From contig JBKAGO010000041.1 of NCBI GenBank assembly GCA_046290435.1, forward strand, positions 62,001 to 126,000: a stretch of DNA of 64,000 nt, given 5' to 3'. Shown here piece after piece: positions 24,249 to 32,515 of this stretch; within the stretch, counting starts at the first letter, position 1, and every line of letters begins with the position of its first letter. The DNA is from CAVQUE01 sp046290435 (GTDB taxonomy: Bacteria; Actinomycetota; Acidimicrobiia; Acidimicrobiales; UBA8592). The position numbers and the translations under genes are program-made. Under the pieces are notes generated by a model. The model was not told the origin of the DNA. It searched no databases and saw only the letters and a list, made by a program, of their open reading frames with translations.

Positions 24249-24983
24249 TCAGCGGTCGAGGCGCGCGGCGATGCCGTCGAGGACGACGTCGAGGCCCCAC
24301 GCGAACTCGTCGGCGAAGTCGTAGCCGGGCCGCTGCACGTGCTGGGCGGCCATCTCGGCGAGGTAGGGGTAGGCGCCCTGCGGTAGCGCGGCGACGATCG
24401 TGTCGGCGACCTCGACGGCGCCGGGGCCGTCGTCGAAGGGCAACGCCACCTGCTGCATGGCGAACCCGTAGACGTAGGCGTCGAGCAGCGCGACGGCGTG
24501 GCCGACCATCTCCAGGGAGAACCCGGCGCGGCGCAGCACCTCGATGGTGCGGTCGTGGTGTTCGAGGGTTGCCGGCCCGGGACTGGTGCGCGAGTCGAGC
24601 ATCGAGATGGCCCAGGGGTGGCGGACCAGGACGCCGCGGGCCGATTCGGACCGACGGGCCAGTGCGTCTCGCCACGCGAGCGCCGGATCGGGCAGGTCCA
24701 TCTCGGCGAAGACGGCGTCGACCATGGCGTCGAGGACGTCGTCCTTGTTGGCGACGTGGTGGTAGAGCGACATCGGTTCGACCCCGCACGCCCCGGCGAG
24801 CTTGCGCATCGTGACCTCGCCGATGCCGGCGCCATCGGCGAGTGCGACCGCCGCGGCGACGACCCGGTCGCGTGTCAGCGGCGGCCGGTTGCGGTTGCTG
24901 CGGCGGCTGCCGGTCCCGGCAGTGGTGCCCTCGTCGGAGCTGTCGTCGTCGGAGGTGGGATCGGGGGTTCGGGATGGGCTCAC
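24249..24983 (-). CDS. TetR-family regulator (TetR_C type)
   Basis: A 244-residue regulator. A disordered Ser/Asp-rich tail (1-30) is followed by the HTH (LTRDRVVAAAVALADGAG, VTMRKLAGACGVEPMSLYHH, NKDDVLDAM) and a C-terminal ligand domain with HPWAISMLDSRTSPG, as in TetR_C-class proteins. It is divergent from an NAD(P)-dependent reductase gene with palindromes over the shared promoter, and probably represses that gene and itself. Confidence 0.87.
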   Translation of the reverse strand: MSPSRTPDPTSDDDSSDEGTTAGTGSRRSNRNRPPLTRDRVVAAAVALADGAGIGEVTMRKLAGACGVEPMSLYHHVANKDDVLDAMVDAVFAEMDLPDPALAWRDALARRSESARGVLVRHPWAISMLDSRTSPGPATLEHHDRTIEVLRRAGFSLEMVGHAVALLDAYVYGFAMQQVALPFDDGPGAVEVADTIVAALPQGAYPYLAEMAAQHVQRPGYDFADEFAWGLDVVLDGIAARLDR

Positions 24984-25037
24984 GGGGTAGCTCGCTCCTC
25001 GGTCGACAACCCCGGCGGCTGGCGACGGTCGGCCTGG

Positions 25038-25080
25038 TTGACGGCCTTACATAGTACGGTTACCGTCAACCTTACTAAGT
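25038..25080 (+). promoter_or_regulatory. Divergent promoter/operator of TetR and reductase genes
   Basis: For the plus strand TTGACG (25038-25043) and TACCGT (25061-25066) are spaced 17 bases. The -10 lies inside ACGGT-t-ACCGT, and two tAGTACGG repeats flank it. CTTACTAAG is a further small palindrome. The cluster fits TetR binding over both promoters. Confidence 0.55.
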
Positions 25081-25140
25081 ACGGAGACTGGACGTCGGGG
25101 TGTTCCCGAGGTCCGGACCCACCGAGGAGACGAGCAGACG

Positions 25141-26205
25141 ATGACGACGAACGCCACCGAGACGAACCATCCGACCGCCGCTTCGGCCGGGAACCAGCCC
25201 GGCGACACGGGCACCACCATGCAGGCGATCGTGCAGGACCGCTTCGGCGGCAGCGAGGTACTCGAGCTGCGGGAGGTGCCCCGTCCCGTGCCCGGCGACG
25301 GCGACGTCCTCGTGCGGGTGCACGCCGCCGGTGTGGACCGCGGCACGTGGCACATCATGGTCGGCCTGCCCCTGATCGCCCGCCCGATGTTCGGCCTTCG
25401 CAGGCCGCGCAATCCCACACCTGGTCGTGACATCGCCGGTGTCGTCGAGGCCGTCGGCGCCGGCGTCGCCGCAGCAGCCGGCGGCACGGCGGGCTTCGCC
25501 ATCGGTGACGAGGTCTACGGCACGGCCGACGGCGGCTTTGCCGAGTGGGTCGTCACCACACCTGGCCGTCTGGCCCCCAAGCCGGCGAACCTGACGTTCG
25601 AGCAGGCGGCAGCGGTGCCGGTGTCGGCGCTGACGGCATTGCAGGCCGTGCGCGACCAGGCCGAGGTGCGGCCGGGTCAGTCGGTCCTCGTCGTCGGCGC
25701 GTCCGGCGGTGTCGGGTCCTTTGCCGTGCAAATAGCGAAAGCGTTCGGTGCCGAGGTCACCGGCGTCGCCAGCAAGGGCAAGCTCGATCTGGTGCGTTCG
25801 CTCGGCGCCGACCACGTCATCGACTACACCGCCGAGGAGCTGCCCGCCGACGGCCGCTACGACGCCATTCTCGACATCGGTGGGCATCGGAGCCTGCGGG
25901 TGCTGCGCCGCGCGCTCGCGCCGAAAGGGACGCTGGTGATCGTCGGCAGTGAGACCGGCGACCGGTTCACCGGCGGTATCGGCCGGTCGATCCGTGCGGC
26001 ACTGTGGTCGTCGTTCGTGGGTCAGCGCCTGAAGATGTTCGTGTCATCCGAACGCGCCGTGGACCTCGAGGCGCTGCGCGAGCTCATCGAGGCCGGCGAC
26101 ATGACGCCCAGCATCGAACGCACCTGGCCGCTGGCCGAGACCGCCGCCGCCATCGACCACGTCGCCGACGGACGCGCCCGCGGCAAGGTCGTCGTCACGA
26201 TCTGA
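25141..26205 (+). CDS. NAD(P)-dependent alcohol dehydrogenase / quinone oxidoreductase (MDR)
   Basis: A 354-residue zinc-free medium-chain reductase. The N-terminal catalytic domain reads VLVRVHAAGVDRGTWHIMVG, then GRDIAGVVEAVGAG. The NAD(P)-binding motif is VLVVGASGGVGSFAVQIAKA (about 182-201), and DHVIDYTAEE and GKVVVTI close the family pattern. Cys/His zinc ligands are absent. It probably reduces quinones or enones; being controlled by a divergent TetR suggests a detoxification role. The first 28 residues are an unusual polar extension; ATG at about 25219 (MQAIVQDRFG) is the conventional family start, but GAGGAGA at 25122-25128 favours 25141. Confidence 0.88.
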   Translation: MTTNATETNHPTAASAGNQPGDTGTTMQAIVQDRFGGSEVLELREVPRPVPGDGDVLVRVHAAGVDRGTWHIMVGLPLIARPMFGLRRPRNPTPGRDIAGVVEAVGAGVAAAAGGTAGFAIGDEVYGTADGGFAEWVVTTPGRLAPKPANLTFEQAAAVPVSALTALQAVRDQAEVRPGQSVLVVGASGGVGSFAVQIAKAFGAEVTGVASKGKLDLVRSLGADHVIDYTAEELPADGRYDAILDIGGHRSLRVLRRALAPKGTLVIVGSETGDRFTGGIGRSIRAALWSSFVGQRLKMFVSSERAVDLEALRELIEAGDMTPSIERTWPLAETAAAIDHVADGRARGKVVVTI

Positions 26206-26273
26206 GTCGAGAGCTCGACGTAACGCGCGGCGGTCGATCCGCGCTGCCGACACGACGGGTCCTCGACGACGAA

Positions 26274-28358
26274 TCAGTTGGTGCCGGAGACGTCCCACAC
26301 CACAGCCGCCAGCGGGTCGGGTGTGTAGCTGCAGTAGGTGCCGGTCCTGACGGTCTGGTGGAGGTGGGCTGTCAACATCGGGTGGTGCTCCTCGAGCCGA
26401 TCGAGGGCATAACGGATGGAGCGGGCGACGGCGGTGCGGGCGCGTTCGGCATTGCTGCCGACCGAGCGGTGGCGCCCCGCCAGCCCCACGGCCTGCCTCA
26501 GCTCGGCGGTGAGGAACTCGCGGTCACGTTCCGCCAGAGCGAGACGACCGATGTCGTTGTGCAGCTGCGCCTCTTCGATGTCCTCGTCGACCTCGGCCAG
26601 ACGCCGCCGGTAGGCGGCGCGGGCCTGCTCGTCGATCACCGAGAGCCCGCCGCCGGCTTCTCCATGGAGCCCCGCACGGTCGCTCTGACGGCCAACGGGC
26701 AGAGTGCCCTCTTCGGCCGCCACGAGGTCGAGCACGTGGAACTCCCGCCCTGGATCGGCGACCAGGCGTTCCAGGTACCGCATTCCCTTCAGATCGCGGA
26801 CCACGACGGTGTCGCCGCCGAAGCAGACGGTGCGGGTGTCGCCGTCACGACGGAACGTGGCCGCATGGCCGGCAGTCGGCGTCGATGAGGGAGTGGCGGT
26901 CGGCGGCTCATCCGTCAGCAGCTGCTCGACGTATCCAGCCCATCCGGCTGCACCGAAGCTCCGGAAGGCCGCAAGGGACGCTTCCCACTCGATGCGGGCC
27001 TGGTCCGGGTGACCGCCGCGGTGCCGGGCGTCGCCGAGCAGGACACGCGCGACGGCCGCCTCGAACGGCGAACCGACCTCGGTCCAGCAGGCGACAGCGC
27101 GCGCAGCGTCGTCGATCGCCTGTTCGAGGTCGCCCTCGAGCAGCGCCACCCGAGCCGAGGCGAGCTCGGCGGAGGCGTCGAGCGACGGGCAGTCCCAGGT
27201 GCCGGCGATCGTCCGCAACTCCTCGGCAGCCCGGCGGGCGGTGCCGGGGTCGCCGGCGGCTGCGGCGATCTCGGCCTGCGCGTCGAGCAGCGGCGCCAAT
27301 CGTAGGTCGCTGAACGGTGGTCGTTCCTTGGAAGGCATGTCGAAGGGATGGTCGATCGCGTCCTGGATGAGCGCACCTGCCTCATCCACCTGGCCCCGAG
27401 CGAGCCGAACGAGGGCCAGTCCCGGATGGGGAGTCCATGCGTGGCGGAGAGCGGCGACGAAGGCTTCCTCGGCGCCGGCCAGATCACCCCTGCGCAGCCG
27501 TATCGTGCCGAGCTCGACGAGGGGCCACCCGAACTCTCGACGCATCCAGGGTCGCAGCTCGTCACAAGCCGCGAGCGCCTCGGCCTCGGCGGCGTCGCAC
27601 GGACCGGAGATACGCAGCATCTCGGCCCGGTGGACGCGGCACCGACCGTTGATCCCACCGAACGCCGAGCCATGGCGCCAGTGCTCCATGACGTCGGTCC
27701 ATTCCCGGGCCAGGTCGTAGCGCCCGAGGCCCTGCGCAGCGCAGATCAGCTCGCAGAACATCATTCCTGTCGTGAGGGGATCGACCTCGCCGGCCATCAG
27801 GAATGCGCCGACTTCGCCGAGCTGTTCGAGTCCCTCTTGGACGCGGCCCGAGTAGATCTCGACCCGGGCCGATGCCACCCGACCGATGACCACCGCCGGC
27901 GCCACGCCGAATCGCTCGCCGAGCTCGATGGCCCGGGCAGCTTCGGTGCGGGCGGCTTCCATGTCGCCGCACATGAACCGCTCGTAGGTGCGGGTCATGG
28001 CGATCAGCGCATGGGCCGGCGCGTCGTCGTGGCCCTCCACGAGCCGCTCTGCACGACGCAGCCAGCCCCGGACCGGGGCCATCAATCCGGTGTCCATCAT
28101 GAGGTACATGGCCGTCATGGCTGCCGCCCGCGCCGCTTCGGCCTCGTCGCCCCGGGCCAGGAACAGTGAGTGCAGGTCCTCCCATGCCGTGACCGCGGCT
28201 TCGAACCCGCCGGCCCCGTAGGCGGCATGGGCCCGTAGCTCCAATCCCGCCACCGTGTTCGCATCGGTCCCGAGCTCGTCGAGCAGCTCGATCGCGCGCT
28301 GCCAGTCACCACGCGCGACGGCACCTGCGGCATCCGCGAAGAGGTCCGGCCCCGTCAC
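26274..28358 (-). CDS. TPR-repeat protein with C-terminal regulator-associated domain
   Basis: A 694-residue cytoplasmic protein. Residues about 10-500 are helical pairs with TPR spacing. The last 200 (GDTVVVRDLKGMRYLERLVA, EFHVLDLVA, ALAERDREFLTAELRQAVGL, LDRLEEHHPMLTAHLHQTVR, CSYTPDP) match the C-terminal block found in large actinobacterial ATPase/TPR regulators. The N-terminal AAA module of those proteins is absent here. The GTG at 28358 is chosen because GGTGAGG lies 5-6 bases upstream. An in-frame GTG at 28442 would sit inside the operator palindrome. Ligand or partner is unknown. Confidence 0.7.
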   Translation of the reverse strand: MTGPDLFADAAGAVARGDWQRAIELLDELGTDANTVAGLELRAHAAYGAGGFEAAVTAWEDLHSLFLARGDEAEAARAAAMTAMYLMMDTGLMAPVRGWLRRAERLVEGHDDAPAHALIAMTRTYERFMCGDMEAARTEAARAIELGERFGVAPAVVIGRVASARVEIYSGRVQEGLEQLGEVGAFLMAGEVDPLTTGMMFCELICAAQGLGRYDLAREWTDVMEHWRHGSAFGGINGRCRVHRAEMLRISGPCDAAEAEALAACDELRPWMRREFGWPLVELGTIRLRRGDLAGAEEAFVAALRHAWTPHPGLALVRLARGQVDEAGALIQDAIDHPFDMPSKERPPFSDLRLAPLLDAQAEIAAAAGDPGTARRAAEELRTIAGTWDCPSLDASAELASARVALLEGDLEQAIDDAARAVACWTEVGSPFEAAVARVLLGDARHRGGHPDQARIEWEASLAAFRSFGAAGWAGYVEQLLTDEPPTATPSSTPTAGHAATFRRDGDTRTVCFGGDTVVVRDLKGMRYLERLVADPGREFHVLDLVAAEEGTLPVGRQSDRAGLHGEAGGGLSVIDEQARAAYRRRLAEVDEDIEEAQLHNDIGRLALAERDREFLTAELRQAVGLAGRHRSVGSNAERARTAVARSIRYALDRLEEHHPMLTAHLHQTVRTGTYCSYTPDPLAAVVWDVSGTN

Positions 28359-28426
28359 CGGTGCCTCACCGGGCGGCGTGGGGGCCGCGTGCACTGCGGT
28401 CGAGCGGCACCGCGGATTCGGCTCAC

Positions 28427-28452
28427 TGTCGCATTGTGACACCGATTGTCAC
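28427..28452. promoter_or_regulatory. Overlapping inverted repeats in divergent promoter
   Basis: TGTC-N7-GACA (28427-28441) overlaps GTGAC-N7-GTCAC (28436-28452), and ATTGTgAC / ATTGTcAC repeat directly 14 bases apart. The site sits between the TPR gene and the DinB-like operon. The cognate regulator is unknown. Confidence 0.5.
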
Positions 28453-28517
28453 GCCTCTTTCGTGTCGCCGAGGTTTCGCAGCGACGTCACGACACCGCCC
28501 GAAGGGGGAAGGCACCC

Positions 28518-29075
28518 ATGACACCCATACATCAGCTCTCTCACATCCTGCCGACCATCACCGACGTGGTCGACCGCATCGAGCCACACCAACTCGACGA
28601 TCCGACACCGTGCAGCCGGTTCACGGTGCGCGACGTCCTCGACCACATGCTGGTGCTCGGCGGCGGCTTCGCCTACGCCTTTCGAGGCATGGAGGCACCG
28701 GACATCGAGCCACCGCCGCGTGACGGTCGCGTGCCCGTCGCCGAGTTCCGCACGACCATGGATGGGCTGCTCGATGCCGTGCGGTCGCCGGGCGCCCTGG
28801 AACGCACCATCGCTTCGCCGATGGGGGAGATGCCCGGCGAGACGTTTGCCCGGCTCGTTGCCTTTGACGGCCTCGTCCACGGCTGGGACCTGGCCAGTGC
28901 CACCGGTCAGGAGTACGTCGTCGATGACGCCGTCGTCGATGACGTCGACCAGTTCGCACGCGTGGCCATCACCGACGCCATGCGCGACGGCGACACGTTC
29001 GAGGTCCCGACCATCGCCCCCGACGGCGCCGGCCGCCTGGAGCAGCTCGTCGCCTTCAGCGGCCGAACGCTCTGA
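28518..29075 (+). CDS. TIGR03086-type DinB-like protein (mycothiol-dependent isomerase-like)
   Basis: A 185-residue four-helix metal-binding protein. HQLDDPTPCSRFTVRDVLDH begins the first helices; the metal-site His follow in DVLDHMLVL and VAFDGLVHGWDLA. These actinobacterial proteins are related to maleylpyruvate isomerase and DinB thiol transferases; the actual reaction is not known. GGGGGAAGG precedes the ATG at 28518. It begins an operon with a cupin gene (57 bases on) and a short rhodanese fragment. Confidence 0.82.
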   Translation: MTPIHQLSHILPTITDVVDRIEPHQLDDPTPCSRFTVRDVLDHMLVLGGGFAYAFRGMEAPDIEPPPRDGRVPVAEFRTTMDGLLDAVRSPGALERTIASPMGEMPGETFARLVAFDGLVHGWDLASATGQEYVVDDAVVDDVDQFARVAITDAMRDGDTFEVPTIAPDGAGRLEQLVAFSGRTL

Positions 29076-29132
29076 GCCACATCACCTCCGGAACGAACGA
29101 CAAGTGACCAAGACAACCGAAAGGAAACAGCC

Positions 29133-29510
29133 ATGCACACTTCCAAGCAGGACATCCCCGTCAAGATCGATGCCCCGGGGGCCACGGCCCGGCAACTGCG
29201 GGACTTCGGAACAGCCTCAGGTGCCATCGGCGCCGAATACTTCTCGATGGCCGCGGGTACCGACCTGGCCCCGCTGCTCGAAGGCCTCGACGGCGACATG
29301 TGCCACGGCCCGCACTGGGGCTACATGCTCGCCGGCGACGTCGTCGTGACCTACCGCAACGGCGACACCGAGCGCTGCACGACCGGCGACGTCTTCTACT
29401 GGCCGCCGGGGCACAGCGTGCGCGTCGAGCAGGACGCCGAACTGGTGATGTTCAGCCCGCAGGACGAGCACACCGCGGTGATGGATCACATCCTCACCAA
29501 GCTCGGATGA
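29133..29510 (+). CDS. Cupin-domain protein
   Basis: A 125-residue single cupin barrel. GPHWGYMLAGDVVVTYRNGD is the first motif with one conserved His, and YWPPGHSVRVEQDAELVMFS is the second with another. The metal set is incomplete, so a binding rather than catalytic role is plausible. AAAGGAAAC precedes the ATG. The stop overlaps the start of the rhodanese fragment (ATGA at 29507). Confidence 0.82.
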   Translation: MHTSKQDIPVKIDAPGATARQLRDFGTASGAIGAEYFSMAAGTDLAPLLEGLDGDMCHGPHWGYMLAGDVVVTYRNGDTERCTTGDVFYWPPGHSVRVEQDAELVMFSPQDEHTAVMDHILTKLG

Positions 29511-29701
29511 AGGGAGGAACCGAGCGGCTGCAACCGAGTCGCCGCATCATCCTGCACTGCGCCGGTGGCGGGCGGTCGGCCCTTGCTGCGGACACCTTGC
29601 GCAGCCTCGGCTACGGCGACGTGGCCCACTTGACCGGCGGTCTGGCGGCCTGGCGCCATGCCGGCCTGCCGGTCGTGAACGAGGTGCTGTCGCCGTACTG
29701 A
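29507..29701 (+). CDS. C-terminal half of a rhodanese domain
   Basis: A 64-residue protein: ILHCAGGGRSALAADTLRSL then YGDVAHLTGGLAAWRHAGLP. The active-site loop Cys and the final helix of a rhodanese are intact. The N-terminal half (about 50 residues, including the CDYR-type strand region) is absent. The start codon overlaps the cupin stop, so it is positioned for translation. It may be a decayed gene kept in the operon, or half a protein working with another partner. Sulfurtransferase activity is doubtful without the missing strands. Confidence 0.6.
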   Translation: MKGGTERLQPSRRIILHCAGGGRSALAADTLRSLGYGDVAHLTGGLAAWRHAGLPVVNEVLSPY

Positions 29702-29831
29702 GCGTGCAGAGGACACGCCTGCGGCACGGTCGTCGACACGGTCCGAGAGCGACGTGTTGCGACCGTGCTCGCCGGCGTCGGCGCCCGGCGGTCGGTACCA
29801 CATGCCGGCTATCCGTCGGCGTCGGCGTCAG

Positions 29832-29837
29832 TAGTCT
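29832..29837 (+). promoter_or_regulatory. Leaderless -10 element of the metallopeptidase gene
   Basis: TAGTCT, then exactly 7 bases (gaccgtc), then GTG at 29845. This favours the GTG over the ATG two codons later. Confidence 0.5.
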
Positions 29838-29844
29838 GACCGTC

Positions 29845-30927
29845 GTGCAGATGCTCCGCTGTCCCCGATGCCGCGGCGTCACCGTGCTCGAGACCCTCGA
29901 CTGTCCCGGCTGCGGGCTCGCGGTGGGTTTCCACCCGCCGTCGCTCTCCATGCACGAGTCGAACTGCGAGGGTGTCGGCATCGACGATCGGACCTGGCTG
30001 CCGTGCTCGAACCGGGACTGGCGCTGCAACTGGCTGGTCGCCGAGGACGCCGGAGCCGGCCGCTGCCTGTCGTGCCGGCTGAACCGGCGGCGCCCGGACT
30101 CCTCGGACACCATCGCGCTGGAGAAACTCGCCGACGCATCGCGGGTGATGCGCCGCCTTCTCGTGCAGCTGGCCGAGCTGGGGCTGCCCGTCGATCCCCA
30201 TTACGAGCGCGAGGGCGGCCTCGCATTCGACCTGCTGTCGTCGTATTCGGGCCAGGGACGAGTCACCATCGGCCACGCCAACGGGGTCATCACGATCGAC
30301 CTGATCGAGACGCTCGACGATTACCGCGAGGCCCTCAGGATCCGGTTGGGAGAGCCGTACCGCACGATGCTCGGCCACTTCCGCCATGAGGTCGGTCACT
30401 ACTACCAGTGGATCCTGGTCGAACAGACCGACTGGATCACCGAGTGTCGCGAGCTCTTCGGCGACGAGCGGGCCTCGTACGCAGATGCGCTCGACCGGCA
30501 TTACCGGGAGGGCGCGCCCGAGGGTTGGGAAGCCACCTACATCTCCGAGTACGCGACGATGCACCCGTGGGAGGACTTCGCCGAGTGCTTCGCCCACTAT
30601 CTGCACATCACCGACTCGTTGACCACGACAGCAGCCGGAGGCCTGGTCCTGCAGGCGTCTCGAGTGGACGGCCTCGTCGATGCGGACATCGAGCCGCGTC
30701 GCTCGTATCGAGATGCCACGACCGGCGAGATGCTCGCCGACTGGCACTGGTTGTCGCTCCTGCTGAACCGCGTCAACCACGCGATGGGCCGCGACGACCT
30801 CTACCCCTTCACGATCAGCGAGGCGGTCGAGGCCAAGCTCGATTTCGTCCACCGCGTCGTGCAGGACGTCGCCGGTCGCAATGCGGACCGACCGATCCTG
30901 GCCTGCCCTCCACGGGTCTATTCGTAG
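29845..30927 (+). CDS. Putative zinc-binding metallopeptidase with N-terminal zinc ribbon
   Basis: A 360-residue protein. A zinc-ribbon start (LRCPRCRG, CPGCGLAVGF) is followed by a second Cys set (CSNRDWRCNW, CLSCRLNRR). The peptidase core carries HFRHEVGHYYQWIL, an HExxH active site (HEVGH), with HPWEDFAECFAHYLHI supplying the third ligand region. This matches the Peptidase_Mx plus zinc-ribbon family (PF15887-type); its substrates are unknown. It is monocistronic. The leaderless TAGTCT box sets the GTG start; ATG at 29851 is the alternative. Confidence 0.85.
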   Translation: MQMLRCPRCRGVTVLETLDCPGCGLAVGFHPPSLSMHESNCEGVGIDDRTWLPCSNRDWRCNWLVAEDAGAGRCLSCRLNRRRPDSSDTIALEKLADASRVMRRLLVQLAELGLPVDPHYEREGGLAFDLLSSYSGQGRVTIGHANGVITIDLIETLDDYREALRIRLGEPYRTMLGHFRHEVGHYYQWILVEQTDWITECRELFGDERASYADALDRHYREGAPEGWEATYISEYATMHPWEDFAECFAHYLHITDSLTTTAAGGLVLQASRVDGLVDADIEPRRSYRDATTGEMLADWHWLSLLLNRVNHAMGRDDLYPFTISEAVEAKLDFVHRVVQDVAGRNADRPILACPPRVYS

Positions 30928-31082
30928 CTGCCTACGGGCATCGAAGCCCGCATCGCCTGCGTCGACCAACTGACCGATCGAGGCACTGGCTAGAGGCGAG
31001 GACATGGATCGTCTCGGGCGCGCTGGGGTGGTGTCCTTCGGCCTCGCCGGCAACTGAGTGCCGGATGATTGGTCCGCCTGGT

Positions 31083-31133
31083 TTGTTCGGTTCGCTTGAT
31101 GTGGCCTGCTGCGAACAACAGTCGAATTGTTCG
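31083..31133. promoter_or_regulatory. Three TTGTTCG half-sites before toxin remnants
   Basis: TTGTTCG at 31083-31089, its complement CGAACAA at 31112-31118 and TTGTTCG again at 31127-31133. The last two form an inverted repeat with an 8-base spacer. They precede the Fic-like remnant and may be its old operator. Confidence 0.35.
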
Positions 31134-31236
31134 GTCGAATTCGACACTCCAGAGCCATCGAGGGGAACACGCTCGTTCTCGAACAGGTCGAGCACCTCTT
31201 GGCGGAAGGGCGCGCCGTCGGCAACAAGGTCCCGCA
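31127..31236 (+). pseudogene. Fic-family protein remnant (N-terminal helix region)
   Basis: The frame reads HSRAIEGNTLVLEQVEHLLA then EGRAVGNK. IEGNTL and the LL.EGR.VG.K pattern are the inhibitory/N-terminal helix block of Fic-domain proteins. Nothing of the catalytic HxFx(D/E)GNGR motif is present; the frame is lost just downstream. It is a stump about 35 residues long. Local base composition is less GC-rich than its surroundings. Bases 30928-31082 upstream contain no gene I can recognise. Confidence 0.5.
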
Positions 31237-31239
31237 CGC

Positions 31240-31404
31240 ATTTTCCCACTCGTCGCGCTCGAGACCGCCGACATCAAGGCCTCAGCCCTCCGGGTCGCGG
31301 CAGCGCGAGGACGGCTCCAGACCACGCGAGGTCCTGATGGGCAGTGGCGAAGCTCCCGCAACTGGGTCGATGACTACCTCGCCAGCCGCTACGGGCGGCG
31401 CTGA
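31240..31404 (+). pseudogene. C-terminal remnant of a small HTH/excisionase-like protein
   Basis: In a different frame from the Fic stump, residues DIKASALRVAAARGRLQTTR, GPDGQWRSSRNWVDDYLASR and YGRR end at a TGA at 31402-31404. A helix followed by RG.L...GPDG.WR.S..W...YL resembles the DNA-reading half of MerR/excisionase-like wing-helix proteins, common antitoxin partners. No start codon or N-terminal helix is visible. With the adjoining Fic stump it suggests a toxin-antitoxin locus collapsed by deletion. The family assignment is tentative. Confidence 0.35.
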
Positions 31405-31491
31405 GTACTCAGCTCCTGGCCGAGATCTGACATAGCGATTCCTTTGGCGCTGGGCGCGAGCCCGCGACGCCGCGCCGCCAGCCTCTTGCCG

Positions 31492-31565
31492 TGGAGCTGG
31501 CGGGAATCGAACCCGCGACCCCCTGCTTGCAAAGCAGGTGCTCTAGCCAACTGAGCTACAGCCCC
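31492..31565 (-). tRNA. tRNA-Ala (anticodon TGC)
   Basis: The cloverleaf reads, 5' to 3' on the minus strand: acceptor GGGGCTG with CAGCTCC (one G-T pair), D arm GCTC/GAGC, anticodon arm CCTGC-TTTGCAA-GCAGG, variable loop GGGTC and T arm GCGGG-TTCGAAT-CCCGC. Discriminator is A. The 3' CCA is not encoded (the genome reads CGG). Length is 74 bases. The remnants at 31127-31404 lie immediately downstream of its 3' end. Confidence 0.97.
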
Positions 31566-31623
31566 GAAGTGCGACAATCTAGCAGCGCGAAACCGATGCT
31601 CCGCCCGATCTCGGACCGGGCGA

Positions 31624-32025
31624 TCAGCGCACGTCGCCGTCGATGTACACCCAGCGGCCATCGACGCGTCCGAAGCGGCTGGCCTCGTGCAGCTCGCCCG
31701 CCCGTTCGCCCCGGCGGTACCGGGCCCGGAACTCGACGACGCCGGTGGCGTCGAGCACTCGTCCCCGTTCGGTCGAGACGATCTCGAGGCCCGTCCACGC
31801 CTGTTCTGCGACGAAGGTGACCTCGTCGGGACGGGTGTCGGGATGCCAGGACCGCAGGAGGTGGTCGGCGTCGCCGACGACGAACGCGGTGTAACGGCTG
31901 CGCATCAGGGCCTCGGCGGTCGACGCTGCTGTCTCGCCGGCGACGACAGGGCCGCAGCATCGGACCCAGGAGTCGGCCCCGCACGGACAGGGATCGTCGG
32001 GGGCCGGCCGGGATGATGTCGACAT
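31624..32025 (-). CDS. YchJ-family (UPF0225) SEC-C motif protein
   Basis: A 133-residue protein. The N-terminal zinc-binding SEC-C-like motif is DDPCPCGADSWVRCCGP, followed by the NTF2-like fold of the YchJ family: ALMRSRYTAFVVGDADHLLR and VEFRARYRRGERAGELHEAS. Function is unknown; a metal-dependent role in protein or RNA handling is only speculation. The start at 32025 has TACCGT 8 bases upstream on the minus strand, a leaderless arrangement. Confidence 0.88.
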   Translation of the reverse strand: MSTSSRPAPDDPCPCGADSWVRCCGPVVAGETAASTAEALMRSRYTAFVVGDADHLLRSWHPDTRPDEVTFVAEQAWTGLEIVSTERGRVLDATGVVEFRARYRRGERAGELHEASRFGRVDGRWVYIDGDVR

Positions 32026-32033
32026 CGACACGG

Positions 32034-32039
32034 ACGGTA
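32034..32039 (-). promoter_or_regulatory. Leaderless -10 element of the ychJ-like gene
   Basis: TACCGT on the minus strand, then ccgtgtcg (8 bases), then ATG at 32025. Confidence 0.45.
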
Positions 32040-32116
32040 CCGGTTGCACAGACGATGCCTGCGGTGTCGGGCCGCCGATGGCTGCAGGTGAGGGTCGACG
32101 AGCGATGCGACGGGCG

Positions 32117-32515
32117 TCAGTTGGACTGCGGCCAGCCCAACAACGCCGCCAGTTGGGCGCCGACCGACAGCAGGTCGAGTGGCTTGTGCAGCACCCCTTC
32201 GACGCTCCATCCATGGGCATCGAGGGCCTCGGCCGGCGTCTCGGGGTCCGCCACGAGCACGAAGGGTACGTGGCCGTCGGCGGCGGCATCTCGCATCGCC
32301 TCGAGGGTGGCGAAGGCGTCGCAGTCGGGCATCGAGGTGTCGAGCAGGACCGCCTCGGGCTGCCACTCGCGAAAGCACGCGAGGGCCTCGTCACCGCTCG
32401 CCGCCAACCGCGCCTCCCAGTCGGTGACCAGCGCTATGCCCAACTGTGCCACGAGGCGGGCATCCTCCTCGTCATCGACGATGAGCACACGCCTGGGACC
32501 GGTCGCATCAATCAC
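32117..32515 (-). CDS. Stand-alone response-regulator receiver domain
   Basis: A 132-residue single receiver domain. RRVLIVDDEEDARLVAQLG carries the acidic pair, AVLLDTSMPDCDAF the phospho-acceptor Asp, and VEGVLHKPLDLL the conserved Lys. There is no output domain, so it works through protein contacts or as a phosphate sink. No kinase is adjacent. The GTG start at 32515 is uncertain: it lacks a ribosome-binding site, and a 17-codon ORF (ATG at 32565) stops on the GTG as GTGA, so coupling is possible. Bases 32516-32600 upstream are AT-rich for this region. Confidence 0.75.
   Translation of the reverse strand: MIDATGPRRVLIVDDEEDARLVAQLGIALVTDWEARLAASGDEALACFREWQPEAVLLDTSMPDCDAFATLEAMRDAAADGHVPFVLVADPETPAEALDAHGWSVEGVLHKPLDLLSVGAQLAALLGWPQSN

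Noticed and set aside
22750..24789. 679-residue minus-strand Arg-rich open frame
   Set aside because: It is a frame-shifted shadow of the SCO6745-type and TetR genes on the same strand; composition is over-rich in Arg and Pro with no domain.
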